Assembly (NCBI GenBank): GCA_965229305.1
Contig: CBDDIZ010000025.1
Span: 1-64,000, forward strand
Direction: 5' to 3'
Source of the DNA: JALHNI01 sp965229305
Lineage (GTDB): Bacteria > Acidobacteriota > Terriglobia > Bryobacterales > Bryobacteraceae
Length of the DNA: 64,000 nt
Below are positions 1 through 8,620 of the stretch, one piece after another. Numbering within the stretch: the stretch's first letter is position 1; every line of letters starts with the position of its first letter. The notes beneath the pieces are model-generated. The model was not told where the DNA came from, did no database searches, and saw only the letters and a program-made list of their open reading frames with translations. The position numbers and the translations under genes are program-made.

Positions 1-1737
1 CGCCAGCACAAGCTGGCGCGGCGCGCCGAAGCGGAGCAGGTGCACTACGGCCTGGCGCGGCTGGCCCTGGCGCAGGGCAACTTGCCGGAAGCACGACGCC
101 GGGCAACGCAGTATCTGGCCGCGGCGAAGGCGCAGCCGCTCTTCTATCCGCTGTGGGAAGCGTACCGGGTGTCCGCGGAGATTGAAGAGAAGGAAGGGCA
201 CTTGGCGCAGGCCTACGAGCTCTCGCTGCGCGGCATCGACTGGGCGCGGCGCACGCGGGCAGATCGTTTGCCGGCGGCACAGTTGCTGGCGAGCGCCGAG
301 TCCGCGATGCAGTCGCTTTATCTGGGGCTGATCCGGGTGGCGCAGCAGTTGCACGCCCAACGGCCCGATGCGACGCTGCTGGTGGCGGCGCTCGAAGCGG
401 GCGAAGAGGGTCGCGCGGCGGCGCTCACTGACCAAAGCGGACGTCTGCGGGACGACTATTGGCAGGCGCTCGATGCCTTGCAGCGCGTGCAGGCGCAGCG
501 GTTGGCGGAAGACAATCCGGCGCTCGAGCGCGAGACGGCATCGTTGCGGACGCGGCTGGTGGGGCTGGAAAGTCTGGCCGGTTTGCCGCCGTCGGAGAAG
601 CATCGCGAGCTGATCGCGTCAGCGCGGCGGATGCTGCGGGAGAACGATGCCCTCGTCGTGTTCCGCACCGGCGATCCCAATTCATTCGCCTGGCTAATCA
701 CGGCGACGAAGCTAGAACTCCGTTCCCTGCCCTCTTCACAAAAGCTGATGCGCCAAGTGGAGCGGTTCCGTGGGGACACGCAACAAGGCCAGGCGCTCGC
801 CTCCGAGTCAGGTAAAGAACTTTTCATTGAAATTTTCGGAGAATTTTCCCACCGTGAACACACTAATATACGGTGGACTTTAGTACCGGATGGGCCGCTC
901 CACGAGTTGCCCTTCGCCGCGCTGCCCTGGCCCACCAGCTCTGGAACGGAATCGTATTTGGTCGAGCATCGCACACTGCAACTGGCTCCTTCGGTCGCCA
1001 CCATCGCGGCAGTCCCGGACAGCGTGCCCACTGGACCCTCATTTGCGGGGATCGCTGACCCCATCTATAACGCCGCCGACCCGCGCTTGGCACCGATGAT
1101 GCAGCGGGCCGACATGCTGAGCGTCTTCCGCCGGAAGCCAGCGACCTTCGAATTGGCCCGGCTGCCCGGATCGCGCCGGGAACTGGACGCAGCGGTGGAG
1201 ACACTGCAGCCCACCGCGCCGATCATCCTCACCGGCGGCGACGTGAACCGCGAGTCCTTCCTGGGCGTGCTGGCCCGGCACGCCGCTACGCTGCACATTG
1301 CGACCCATGTGGTGCCTGAGCCCGGCGATCCCAGGCATGCGTTGATCGCGCTGGGAATGAATCCGAAGAGCCGGCAGCAGGAACTGGTGGGCGCCGATGA
1401 GATTTCGGCGAGCCAGCATGGAGCCCGGCTGGTGGTGATGAGCGGCTGCGGCACGGGCCGCGGCGAGTCTCTGCCAGGGGCAGGTTTATTGAGTTTGACG
1501 CGCGCTTGGTTGCACTCGGGCGCGCAAGGCGTGGTGGCCAGTCATTGGCCGGTGCCCGATCATTCGGGCACCCTCTTTACCCATTTTTATCGTTATGCCC
1601 GTCCAGCTCGCTCTTCTGTCCGCGAGTCCGAGGTGGGGCACTGGGCGGCGGCTTTGCGGCAGGCCCAGATCACGGCGATTCGACAAGATCTCCCAGCATC
1701 GGTCTGGGCGGCGTATTTTTTTACTGGAAGGAACTGA
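1..1737 (+). CDS. CHAT-domain (caspase-like) protein, 5' end outside window
   Basis: The frame is open from base 1, so the N-terminus lies upstream; the GTG at 40 is only an internal candidate start. The first ~130 visible codons are Ala/Leu/Arg-rich helical hairpins of TPR type. A long helical linker follows, then a C-terminal CHAT domain from about base 640. The caspase-like dyad is visible: His in HIATH (codon 1306-1308) and Cys in MSGCGTG (codon 1447-1449), followed by the usual GAQGVVASHWPVPD-type segment. CHAT proteins are cysteine peptidases that commonly act on a partner after a sensing event. Only 15 bases separate its stop from an ECF sigma gene, and an anti-sigma gene follows, so a regulatory role on that pair is plausible but inferred. 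Family call is firm; substrate unknown. Confidence 0.9.
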   Translation, partial: RQHKLARRAEAEQVHYGLARLALAQGNLPEARRRATQYLAAAKAQPLFYPLWEAYRVSAEIEEKEGHLAQAYELSLRGIDWARRTRADRLPAAQLLASAESAMQSLYLGLIRVAQQLHAQRPDATLLVAALEAGEEGRAAALTDQSGRLRDDYWQALDALQRVQAQRLAEDNPALERETASLRTRLVGLESLAGLPPSEKHRELIASARRMLRENDALVVFRTGDPNSFAWLITATKLELRSLPSSQKLMRQVERFRGDTQQGQALASESGKELFIEIFGEFSHREHTNIRWTLVPDGPLHELPFAALPWPTSSGTESYLVEHRTLQLAPSVATIAAVPDSVPTGPSFAGIADPIYNAADPRLAPMMQRADMLSVFRRKPATFELARLPGSRRELDAAVETLQPTAPIILTGGDVNRESFLGVLARHAATLHIATHVVPEPGDPRHALIALGMNPKSRQQELVGADEISASQHGARLVVMSGCGTGRGESLPGAGLLSLTRAWLHSGAQGVVASHWPVPDHSGTLFTHFYRYARPARSSVRESEVGHWAAALRQAQITAIRQDLPASVWAAYFFTGRN

Positions 1738-1752
1738 AAGCACTCCCCCGCT

Positions 1753-2514
1753 ATGATCCTATTCTCGAAGTCAACCGGAGGTGGCGCCGCTGTTCGGGCC
1801 GCGCTAGAACCCCAAGCTGAGCCTTCAGCGATTGATCCCTTAGGATTCGCGACGGCGGACCCCGCTCCTCTGGGGGTGGAGTCAACGCGCACCAAGGGAA
1901 CACGCAAGCAGGCAGCCCCGCTGCCGGATTGGGCGGAGATGGTGGACCGCGTGAAGGCCAACGATCCGCAGGGCCTGGAAGACCTCTATGTTTTCTTCGC
2001 GAAGGGCGCACGCTTCTATTTCTGCCGGCACTTGGGTCTCGATGAGTTGGACGACCGCGTCCACGACAGCTTCCTCATGGTGGTGGAGTCGATCAAGCGG
2101 GGCGAGTTGCGGGAGCCGGAGCGGCTGATGGGCTTTATCCGCACCATCCTGCGCCGCCAGGTGGCTTCCTATGTTCGCGGGGCCGTGGAAGGCCGGCGCG
2201 ACTATGCGCAGTTGGACGCCGAGTCCGAATACTGTCTCGACTTCCGCGGGTGTCCCGAAGAGCGGATCATCGATCTCGAAACGGTGGACATCATGGAGCG
2301 CGTGATGCGCGGCATGACGATCCGCGAGCGGGAGATCCTGACACGGTTCTACCTGCTCGAACAGCCGCCGGAGCAGATTTGCCAGGAGATGCACATCAAT
2401 CTCACGCAGTTCCGGCTGATGAAGTCGCGCGCCAAGGGTCGCTTCGGGGCCATGGGCCGGCGCAGCATTCTCCGGCAGTCGCTCGAGAGCTTAAACGAAA
2501 GCACCAGCAGCTAG
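1753..2514 (+). CDS. ECF-type RNA polymerase sigma factor
   Basis: A 253-residue sigma-70 family protein. About 60 residues of low-complexity N-terminal extension precede a sigma2 region (roughly 65-145; LDELDDRVHDSFLMVVES resembles region 2.2). After a short linker comes sigma4 (roughly 180-240; MTIREREILTRFYL followed by a helix-turn-helix). The start is the first ATG after the CHAT stop in the same frame, and no clear Shine-Dalgarno is seen, so translational coupling to the CHAT gene is likely. The downstream zf-HC2 membrane protein is the expected cognate anti-sigma factor. Group assignment within ECF families was not possible by eye. The N-terminal extension is longer than usual for ECF factors. 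Confidence 0.88.
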   Translation: MILFSKSTGGGAAVRAALEPQAEPSAIDPLGFATADPAPLGVESTRTKGTRKQAAPLPDWAEMVDRVKANDPQGLEDLYVFFAKGARFYFCRHLGLDELDDRVHDSFLMVVESIKRGELREPERLMGFIRTILRRQVASYVRGAVEGRRDYAQLDAESEYCLDFRGCPEERIIDLETVDIMERVMRGMTIREREILTRFYLLEQPPEQICQEMHINLTQFRLMKSRAKGRFGAMGRRSILRQSLESLNESTSS

Positions 2515-2621
2515 GTGCGCACATGGTATCTGCACCTCCCCCTCGACCATGCGTGCCACTCGGCCCCCCTTCACGACGCCGTACTCGTGAGCCGGGCGGA
2601 CCGGTGTGCGAGGAGAGGACG

Positions 2622-3245
2622 ATGAGGTATAGTAAAACCCTGTTGACATTCGAGGGCCAAGAAGGATCGCACCCCAGCGAGGACGACCTCGAAGAGTACG
2701 TCTTTGGGCGCCTGGAAGGCGACGCGCTGGACGAGGTGGAAGAACACCTGCTGCTCTGCGAGGATTGCCGCCGCAGGCTGACGGAGACCGAGAACTTCGT
2801 CGCCTCCACCCGTGCGGCCGCCCGGAAGATGGTAGGCGCGCCTCCGCCGACCCCCAAAGCCCGCCGCTTCTCCGCTCCCGCGTGGGCGCTGGCCTTCGCC
2901 ATGGGCGCGCTGTTGCTGACGGTGGCCTACAACTTGGTCCCCTTCAATCGAGTGCCACAAAGCATCGAGCTGACCGCCGAACGAAGCGCCAGCCGCGCCC
3001 GCGTTCAAGCCGGACAACCGGTGGACCTTCAGCTCGATGTGCGGGGCCTCGATCCACGATGGCTGGAGATTGTGGATGCGCAGGGGTCGCGGATCCAGGT
3101 GACCGCCATCAAGCCCGTCAACGGGACGGTGACGCATCGGGCGCCGCCGCTGCCGGCCGGCCAAGTCTGGATTCGCCTTTACGCGCAACCCTCCCCCCGC
3201 GCTGAAGTCCTCCCCCTCCGCGAATTCAGTCTCCTCGCCGAATAA
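2622..3245 (+). CDS. zf-HC2 transmembrane anti-sigma factor-like protein
   Basis: A 207-residue protein. The ATG at 2622 is chosen because AGGAGAGG lies just upstream (2611-2618) and because the product then begins at the domain. Residues ~18-55 contain the anti-sigma zinc-finger signature HLLLCEDC (H-x3-C-x2-C), typical of ZAS-type factors that hold ECF sigma factors in the cytoplasm. One transmembrane segment follows at ~88-107 (ALAFAMGALLLTVAYNL). The remaining ~100 residues are predicted extracytoplasmic and beta-rich, perhaps an Ig-like sensor. It sits 107 bases after the sigma gene. Release of the sigma factor by the upstream CHAT peptidase is an attractive but untested idea. Confidence 0.82.
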   Translation: MRYSKTLLTFEGQEGSHPSEDDLEEYVFGRLEGDALDEVEEHLLLCEDCRRRLTETENFVASTRAAARKMVGAPPPTPKARRFSAPAWALAFAMGALLLTVAYNLVPFNRVPQSIELTAERSASRARVQAGQPVDLQLDVRGLDPRWLEIVDAQGSRIQVTAIKPVNGTVTHRAPPLPAGQVWIRLYAQPSPRAEVLPLREFSLLAE

Positions 3246-3247
3246 CC

Positions 3248-4612
3248 TCAAGCCCCCGTCGATTTCTTCCATTCCGCGAGCAGTTTTCTCAGGTTGGCGA
3301 CCTTTTCCGGCTCCCGGTCCGCCCAGTTGGTGGTTTCAGCCGGATCGGCCTTGAGATTCGAAAGCCAGATGGGCGCGGGCGAGGCTTCGCCCAAGCCAGT
3401 GGTGGCGCCTTCCATCAACTTCCAATCACCCTGACGCACGGCCATTTGCTTCTGGTATTCCCAGTAGAGCGCCTGGTGCGGTGAAGGGCCGCCGCTCTTC
3501 ACCATGGCGCTGACGCTGCGGCCATCGCAGGGGGGCGCCGGGACGCCGGCCCATTCGGCGAAGGTGGGCAGGATGTCCATGGTGGCGGCGGGCGCGTCGA
3601 CGACGCGGCCGGCGGAGATGCCGGCAGGCCAACTGAGGAGAGCGGGCATGCGGATGCCGCCCTCGAAGAGTCCGCCTTTGTAGCCGCGATAGGGCGCGTT
3701 GGAGCCGCCGCGGTAGGGGCGGCCATAGGAGTCCGATCTGCTTTCGTTGGTGGCGCCGTTATCGGACTGGAAGAAGACGACGGTGTCGCGGTCGAGCCCG
3801 CGCTTTTTGAGGACGGCCATGATCTCGCCGACGCTGTCATCGACGGCGGCCAGCATACCGGCGTGGAAGCGGCGATCGCGGTCCAGGGTGGCGGGAAAGC
3901 GGTCCAGATACTTTTGCGGAGCGATCATCGGGTAGTGCGGCGCGCCGTAGGCCACGTAGAGGAAAAAAGGCTGCGCGGCGGTCTGCTTTTCGATGAAGGC
4001 TTTGGCTTCGCGGGTGAAGAGCTCAGTGTGATAGGTGGGCTCTTCCCAGGCTTCGGTTTCGTCGCGCCAGAGGTCGTGGTAGATCTCCTGAGGATTGCCG
4101 GCGGTCATCTGGTAATAGCGGTGGGAGTAGTTGTCGATCCAGCCGGAGTAGAAGCCGAAGTATTGGTCGAAGCCTTGCTTAAGGGGACGGCTGGCGGGAG
4201 CGGAGCCCAAGTGCCACTTGCCGACGGCGGCCGTGCGATAGCCGCCGGCTTTTAAAGCCGCCGGCAGCGTGGCCTCGGTCGCGCGCAGGCCGGGCACGTC
4301 GCGATTCGAGCGGCCGGGCAGAAAATTGCGAATGCCGGTGCGGTGCGGATAAAGGCCGGTAAGCAATGCGGCGCGCGAGGGCGAGCAGACCGGCGAATTC
4401 GAATACCAACTGGTGAAGCGAACGCCGCGCTCGGCCAGGCGATCGAGGTGCGGAGTCTTCAAGTCCTTGGCGCCGTAACAGCCCAGGTCGCCGATGCCTT
4501 GATCGTCCGTGTAAAAGACGATGAAGTTGGGCCGCTTGGGCGTTTGAGCGGAGGCCGCGGTGGCCGTCGCGAGACTGGCGGAGAGAAAGGTACGACGAGA
4601 AGGAGCGCGCAT
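3248..4612 (-). CDS. Sulfatase (formylglycine-dependent, secreted)
   Basis: A 454-residue alkaline-phosphatase-superfamily sulfatase. The motif CSPSR at residues 76-80 is the signature in which Cys76 is converted to formylglycine, and the metal-binding Asp pair is in YTDDQG near residue 36. The N-terminus (APSRRTFLSASLATATAASAQ) looks like a Tat signal, so export is expected. A TTG at 4624 extends the frame, but the ATG at 4612 is preferred because AGAGGAG lies directly before it. It is last in a minus-strand cluster after DUF1549/DUF1553 and DUF1501 genes, a combination known from polysaccharide-degrading loci of Planctomycetes and Acidobacteria. Substrate is likely a sulfated glycan, unspecified. 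It needs a formylglycine-generating enzyme or anSME, not seen here. Confidence 0.92.
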   Translation of the reverse strand: MRAPSRRTFLSASLATATAASAQTPKRPNFIVFYTDDQGIGDLGCYGAKDLKTPHLDRLAERGVRFTSWYSNSPVCSPSRAALLTGLYPHRTGIRNFLPGRSNRDVPGLRATEATLPAALKAGGYRTAAVGKWHLGSAPASRPLKQGFDQYFGFYSGWIDNYSHRYYQMTAGNPQEIYHDLWRDETEAWEEPTYHTELFTREAKAFIEKQTAAQPFFLYVAYGAPHYPMIAPQKYLDRFPATLDRDRRFHAGMLAAVDDSVGEIMAVLKKRGLDRDTVVFFQSDNGATNESRSDSYGRPYRGGSNAPYRGYKGGLFEGGIRMPALLSWPAGISAGRVVDAPAATMDILPTFAEWAGVPAPPCDGRSVSAMVKSGGPSPHQALYWEYQKQMAVRQGDWKLMEGATTGLGEASPAPIWLSNLKADPAETTNWADREPEKVANLRKLLAEWKKSTGA

Positions 4613-4639
4613 GGCTCCTCTCAAAATATCAACTGCGGG

Positions 4640-6001
4640 CTAGGCCCAGAGTTCGCGGATGGGCTCGTAGACGCCGGCGTTCGCTTCGGGCACGTACTCA
4701 AAGCCGCGGCCGAAGGGATCGTCGCGGCGAATGGTGAGGTAATCGATGCCCAGGGCCGAATAGATGGTGGCTTCGATGTCCTCGGTGCGGATGGGGCGAT
4801 CGTTCTTCCAGCCGAAGTCGGTGATGGTTTGGCCGGTGGGGTCGGTGGCGCCGATGGCGCGCTTGCCGCGGATGCCGGCGCCGGCGACCAGCATGCTCTG
4901 CTGGGGGAAGTGGTCGCGGCCGGCGGTGACGTTGAGAGCGCCGGTCGTGCGGCCGAACTCGCCCATGGCGAGGATCAGCGTCTGATCGAGCAGGCCGTCG
5001 TTGGCGAGGTCGGCGATGAGCGTGCCCAAGCCCGTATCGAAGGTACGGCCGAGCGAGGCGGCATTCGTGGGCGTGAGCGACGCGGTGTAGATGTTGACGT
5101 GGTTGTCCCAGCCGCCGACGTTGATCTGCACGAAGCGGGTGCCCAGTCCCGAGCGGAGCAGGTTGCGCGCCGTGATGCAGGCGTTGCCGAAGCCGGTGTT
5201 GCCGTAGCGGGTGCGCTCGTTCGCGTCGAAGTTGAAGATCTTGTCGACGTCGGGGTTGTACATCAGCTTGCGGGCGGAGAGGTTGAACTGCTGCATCTCT
5301 TCGCCGGCCGGATCGAGCGTGGAGGCGGCGCGGATTTCGCTATCGAGATCCTGGAGGAGGGCGAAGCGGCGGTCGAAGGCGGCTTGTGCGTCGGGGTGGC
5401 GCGTGTTCGGCAGTCCGCCGCCGTTGGGCGAAATGTAGAACGGCGCGTTGACCGGCGAGAGATAGCCGGAACTGGGGCCGTTGCTCGTATTGAGATTGAC
5501 GAACGCGGGCATGGGCTTGGTCTTGTCGCCGAGTTCGAGCGAGACGACGGAGCCGATGTGCGGGGCAATGCGCGAGAGTCCGCTGACCGGGTTGCGGCCG
5601 ATCTCCACCCAGTTCTGGCCCAGTTCGTGGACAACAACCCAGGGCTTCACCGAACGGACGAGGGCGATGCGGTCCATCTGCTCGGCGAGCTTCGGGAAGA
5701 GGCCCTGCGGGAAGGCGACGCCGTCGTAAGTGGTGGGGCTGAAGGAGGCGGGCAGCCAGGGGCCCTGCTTGAGGTCAAAGGTGTCGACGTGGCTGGGCGC
5801 GCCGCGCATCATGACGAAGATGACGTTCTTGGCTTTGTTGATGGCTGGCGCGGCCGCGCGGGCGAGGCGTTCGCCGGGGCGCGCGGGCATCAGCATATAG
5901 CCGCCGACGGCGGAGCCCAGATGCTGGAAGAACAGCCGCCGATTGAGGAACGGACGGCGCCAGAACTGCGTGCCGGAGCGAAGATGAGATTCGTTGGCCA
6001 T
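4640..6001 (-). CDS. DUF1501 domain-containing protein
   Basis: A 453-residue member of the DUF1501 family, related to the alkaline phosphatase/sulfatase fold. Visible family features are NVIFVMMRGAPSHVDTFDLK near the N-terminus, the GWDNHVNIY segment and the LILAMGEFGRT segment with probable metal-binding residues. A twin-Arg-like stretch (FLNRRLFFQHLGSAVGGYML) suggests export through Tat despite a preceding 17-residue extension. It starts 9 bases after the stop of the DUF1549/DUF1553 gene, and the pair is a conserved couple. Biochemical activity of DUF1501 proteins is not established; they are usually annotated as secreted or associated with sugar-polymer degradation. Confidence 0.9.
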   Translation of the reverse strand: MANESHLRSGTQFWRRPFLNRRLFFQHLGSAVGGYMLMPARPGERLARAAAPAINKAKNVIFVMMRGAPSHVDTFDLKQGPWLPASFSPTTYDGVAFPQGLFPKLAEQMDRIALVRSVKPWVVVHELGQNWVEIGRNPVSGLSRIAPHIGSVVSLELGDKTKPMPAFVNLNTSNGPSSGYLSPVNAPFYISPNGGGLPNTRHPDAQAAFDRRFALLQDLDSEIRAASTLDPAGEEMQQFNLSARKLMYNPDVDKIFNFDANERTRYGNTGFGNACITARNLLRSGLGTRFVQINVGGWDNHVNIYTASLTPTNAASLGRTFDTGLGTLIADLANDGLLDQTLILAMGEFGRTTGALNVTAGRDHFPQQSMLVAGAGIRGKRAIGATDPTGQTITDFGWKNDRPIRTEDIEATIYSALGIDYLTIRRDDPFGRGFEYVPEANAGVYEPIRELWA

Positions 6002-6010
6002 GGTTCGTCC

Positions 6011-7891
6011 CTAGTAACTGAACATGAAATCGAGCTTGTTGATTAAGGTCCAAGCCAGATCTTCGGTGACGGCATTCTTGGCCGCCGCGGTGGTCGCCTT
6101 GGCGTAGAGCGCGATGGCGACGGAGGACTCGCGTGCGGAGGGCGGACGCGAGAGGAAGGTGAGGTAGAGCTCCTCCACCAAGTCCTTGGCGACCGCGTTC
6201 AGGGCGATTTTCTTGAGCACCGGCGAGTTCGCCATCTTGATGCGATTGGTGACGAAGGTGTCGTTCATCAGGCCGAGCTGTTGCTGGATGGAGCCCGATT
6301 GCAGGCGGCTGGTGGTATCGCGATTACCGCGATAGAAAGTGTTCATCAGCGTGGTGCCACCGGCTTCCAGCGGGTCCGGCAGCTTCAGCGCCCAGTTAAT
6401 GGGGTCGCCAAAGCCGGTGACGCGGTAGGCGGCGAGCACGCCGGTGGCAATCTGGATCGCGTCGTGGATCTCTTCGCCTTCCAGGCGGCGCGGGTAGTGC
6501 CGGGCGAACAGCGGCTGATAGTCGAGCTTCCATTCGTCGTCGTACTGAGCGCTTAACTGATAGGCGGACGAACTCACCAGCACGCGGATGAATTCACGCA
6601 AGCTGTAATCCTTCTGATACATCAGTTGGGCGAGGCGTTCGAGCAGGATGGGATTCGAGGCTTGCAGCGACCAGGGTGCGGGAGGCGGATTCGCTGGATC
6701 GAGGCGCAACGGATCGAGTTGGTCGACCGGCTCCACCAGTCCCTGATTGAAGATCTGCTTCCAGACGCGGTTGGCGAAGTTGCGCCCGAACATCGGGTCG
6801 TTGATGACGAGTTCGGCGAACTCGCCACGCCAATCCGCGCTTTTGGGCGTCTGTCCGGTGCGATATTCGGGGGTGAAGTTGCGCACGGTGCCGATGGGGA
6901 CGCGCACCGGGCGATTGCCGTAGTTGGTGTTGAGGTCGTATTGGCCGGTCAGGACGTCGCCGACGTTGCGGCTATTGATGCGGGGATCGTCGCGGTCCTG
7001 CGTGGGGACCACGTTGCGCTGCCGCGAGAAGAACGCCGCCATACGCTGAGCGTCAGCGCGGGTGGCATTGCGGCCCCACAGCGAGAGGCTGTCAAGATGG
7101 CCGCGGCCGTTGTGGCACAGGACGCAGTCGTAATGGCCAATGCCGAGGAAGTCGCGCGCGGCGCGATAGGCCGAGGTGTCGTAGGTATCCTGAGCAGGGC
7201 CGCCGGGAGTGGAGTTGCGCAGGATGTAGTTGGCGGGGCCGTTGTCGAAGTTGTTGCCCTTGGCGACGATCGAGTTCCAGGCGAGGTCCTTGAGCGACAT
7301 GCCCTTCGAGAACGAGTCGACCATCCACAGGTAGTAGGCGTTGCGGCCTTCGGCGCGCAGATTGAAGAAGGTGTTGGTGCTGACGTTGCCCACCAAATCG
7401 CCAAACCACATCACCCAGCGATCGACGAACTCGGGCGAGTAGAGGAGTTGGTCAATCAGGACGTCGCGTTTGTTGGGCTCGGTGCTGGCGACGAAGTCGC
7501 GGATCTGGGTGGGCGTGGGGATGCGGCCGGTGAGGTCGAGATAGATACGGCGGACGAACTCGTGGTCGCTGGAGAGCCGCGCGGAGCGGACACCGGCTTT
7601 CTGCAAAGCGCCGAAGATCTCTTCGTCGACGAAGTTGCGGACCGGCAATTCAGAGGGCGCCAGCGTGGCGCCGGTGCCGCCCTGCGCCGAAGCACTCGCC
7701 GAGCGAGCGAACTTCAGGACCCGCTGATAGGTAGCGACGCGCGCCTTGGCGGCGGCATCGACGAACTCATCGGGCTTCACCCGGAACGAGCAATTGATCC
7801 CCGGATCGAGGGTGGCATCTGGAACTGCTTCGGGCTCCTGGCCGAACAAAGCAGTCAGGGAAAGAGAGAAAAGAAGAAACGGTCCCCGCAT
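6011..7891 (-). CDS. DUF1549/DUF1553 (PSD1-type) secreted protein with one heme motif
   Basis: A 626-residue protein with a signal peptide (MRGPFLLFSLSLTALFGQ). The DUF1549 domain spans about residues 85-300 (YLDLTGRIPTPTQIRDFV is diagnostic), and DUF1553 spans roughly 350-615 with the FANRVWKQIFNQGLVEP segment. CVLCH at residues 256-260 is a CxxCH motif consistent with covalent heme c. Unlike the 1031-residue paralogue at 58321-61416 it lacks an N-terminal PSCyt1 domain and a LamG-like insertion. It is the first gene of the minus-strand cluster with DUF1501 and sulfatase. Function is unknown experimentally; association with periplasmic oxidative carbohydrate metabolism is inference. Confidence 0.9.
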   Translation of the reverse strand: MRGPFLLFSLSLTALFGQEPEAVPDATLDPGINCSFRVKPDEFVDAAAKARVATYQRVLKFARSASASAQGGTGATLAPSELPVRNFVDEEIFGALQKAGVRSARLSSDHEFVRRIYLDLTGRIPTPTQIRDFVASTEPNKRDVLIDQLLYSPEFVDRWVMWFGDLVGNVSTNTFFNLRAEGRNAYYLWMVDSFSKGMSLKDLAWNSIVAKGNNFDNGPANYILRNSTPGGPAQDTYDTSAYRAARDFLGIGHYDCVLCHNGRGHLDSLSLWGRNATRADAQRMAAFFSRQRNVVPTQDRDDPRINSRNVGDVLTGQYDLNTNYGNRPVRVPIGTVRNFTPEYRTGQTPKSADWRGEFAELVINDPMFGRNFANRVWKQIFNQGLVEPVDQLDPLRLDPANPPPAPWSLQASNPILLERLAQLMYQKDYSLREFIRVLVSSSAYQLSAQYDDEWKLDYQPLFARHYPRRLEGEEIHDAIQIATGVLAAYRVTGFGDPINWALKLPDPLEAGGTTLMNTFYRGNRDTTSRLQSGSIQQQLGLMNDTFVTNRIKMANSPVLKKIALNAVAKDLVEELYLTFLSRPPSARESSVAIALYAKATTAAAKNAVTEDLAWTLINKLDFMFSY

Positions 7892-7918
7892 CTTGCTGAA
7901 ATTGTCCCCGCTAGCGCC

Positions 7919-7946
7919 AGTCTATCAGGACCTAACTGAAAAACAA
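7919..7946 (-). promoter_or_regulatory. Candidate sigma-70-like promoter for the DUF1549 gene
   Basis: Read on the minus strand, TTGTTT and TAGACT are separated by 16 bases. The -10 lies about 28 bases before the ATG at 7891. The spacing and position fit, but the -35 is weak and no transcription data are available. Confidence 0.3.
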
Positions 7947-7990
7947 TACGCCTGGGTACCAATTGGCGGGAGTTAACGATTAAGGTCTGC

Positions 7991-8611
7991 TTAGAAAGCG
8001 AAGCCGATTTCGCCGAAGGTATTCAGCCAATGGTCCTTGGTTTTGGTGGCGGGAAGGCCGCCGAAAGGGTCGCCTTCGGTGGTGCCGCGGACGACTTTGG
8101 TGGTGACGCCAAACCAGATACGCTGCCAGCGCGTGGAGAAGCGGACACTCGCCAGGGCGTAATTGCCCCAGCCGGTGCGCGCGGTGCACTGCGGGCAGGC
8201 GAAGCGGATGAACTGATTTGGCTGTTGGACGCTCTCCTGATAGTGCATCAGCGTGGCGCCGCCACCGGCAGAAAACAGGACGCGGCCGCGCGCGGCGGGT
8301 ATGACGCCGCGGCCGCCGAGGTTGACGAAGTGCTGGTAGTCGCGGATGCGCAGACTGCCGATCTGGGTCTCGAGGTAGTCCTTCACGTCGGCCGCGCCGA
8401 AGACGACATCGTAGCCGGCGTCGGCCTGAAAGTAACGGTGGAAGCGGTAGCCGTAGTTCACCGTGAGAGCCGGCTTGGTTTTGAAGTAGGCATTGATCTC
8501 ACCGCGGGGTAGGCCGATGCCTGGCCCAACGTTGAAGTAGTGCTTCGGGAAAAGGTCCTGTGCGCCTAAAGCCAGTGGCAGCAACAGGGCGATCGCCAAA
8601 AAACGCGGCAT
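7991..8611 (-). CDS. Outer-membrane beta-barrel-like protein
   Basis: A 206-residue protein with a clear signal peptide (MPRFLAIALLLPLALGAQ). Alternating aromatic/polar strands follow and the C-terminus ends in Phe (GEIGFAF), as in outer-membrane barrels. A Cys pair in RFACPQCTA (x2 spacing) may form a disulfide or a small metal site in a loop. The start is supported by GAGGG a few bases upstream. It starts 9 bases after the pheT stop on the same strand, so it is probably co-transcribed with pheS-pheT, although it is functionally unrelated. No specific family beyond an opacity/OmpA-like small barrel could be recognised. Confidence 0.7.
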   Translation of the reverse strand: MPRFLAIALLLPLALGAQDLFPKHYFNVGPGIGLPRGEINAYFKTKPALTVNYGYRFHRYFQADAGYDVVFGAADVKDYLETQIGSLRIRDYQHFVNLGGRGVIPAARGRVLFSAGGGATLMHYQESVQQPNQFIRFACPQCTARTGWGNYALASVRFSTRWQRIWFGVTTKVVRGTTEGDPFGGLPATKTKDHWLNTFGEIGFAF

Positions 8612-8620
8612 GCCCTCAGG

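Noticed and set aside
4343..6046. Long open frame on the plus strand opposite the DUF1501 gene
   Set aside because: It mirrors the GC-skewed codon pattern of the real gene, has repetitive Ala/Gly/Val/Glu composition and no recognisable domain.
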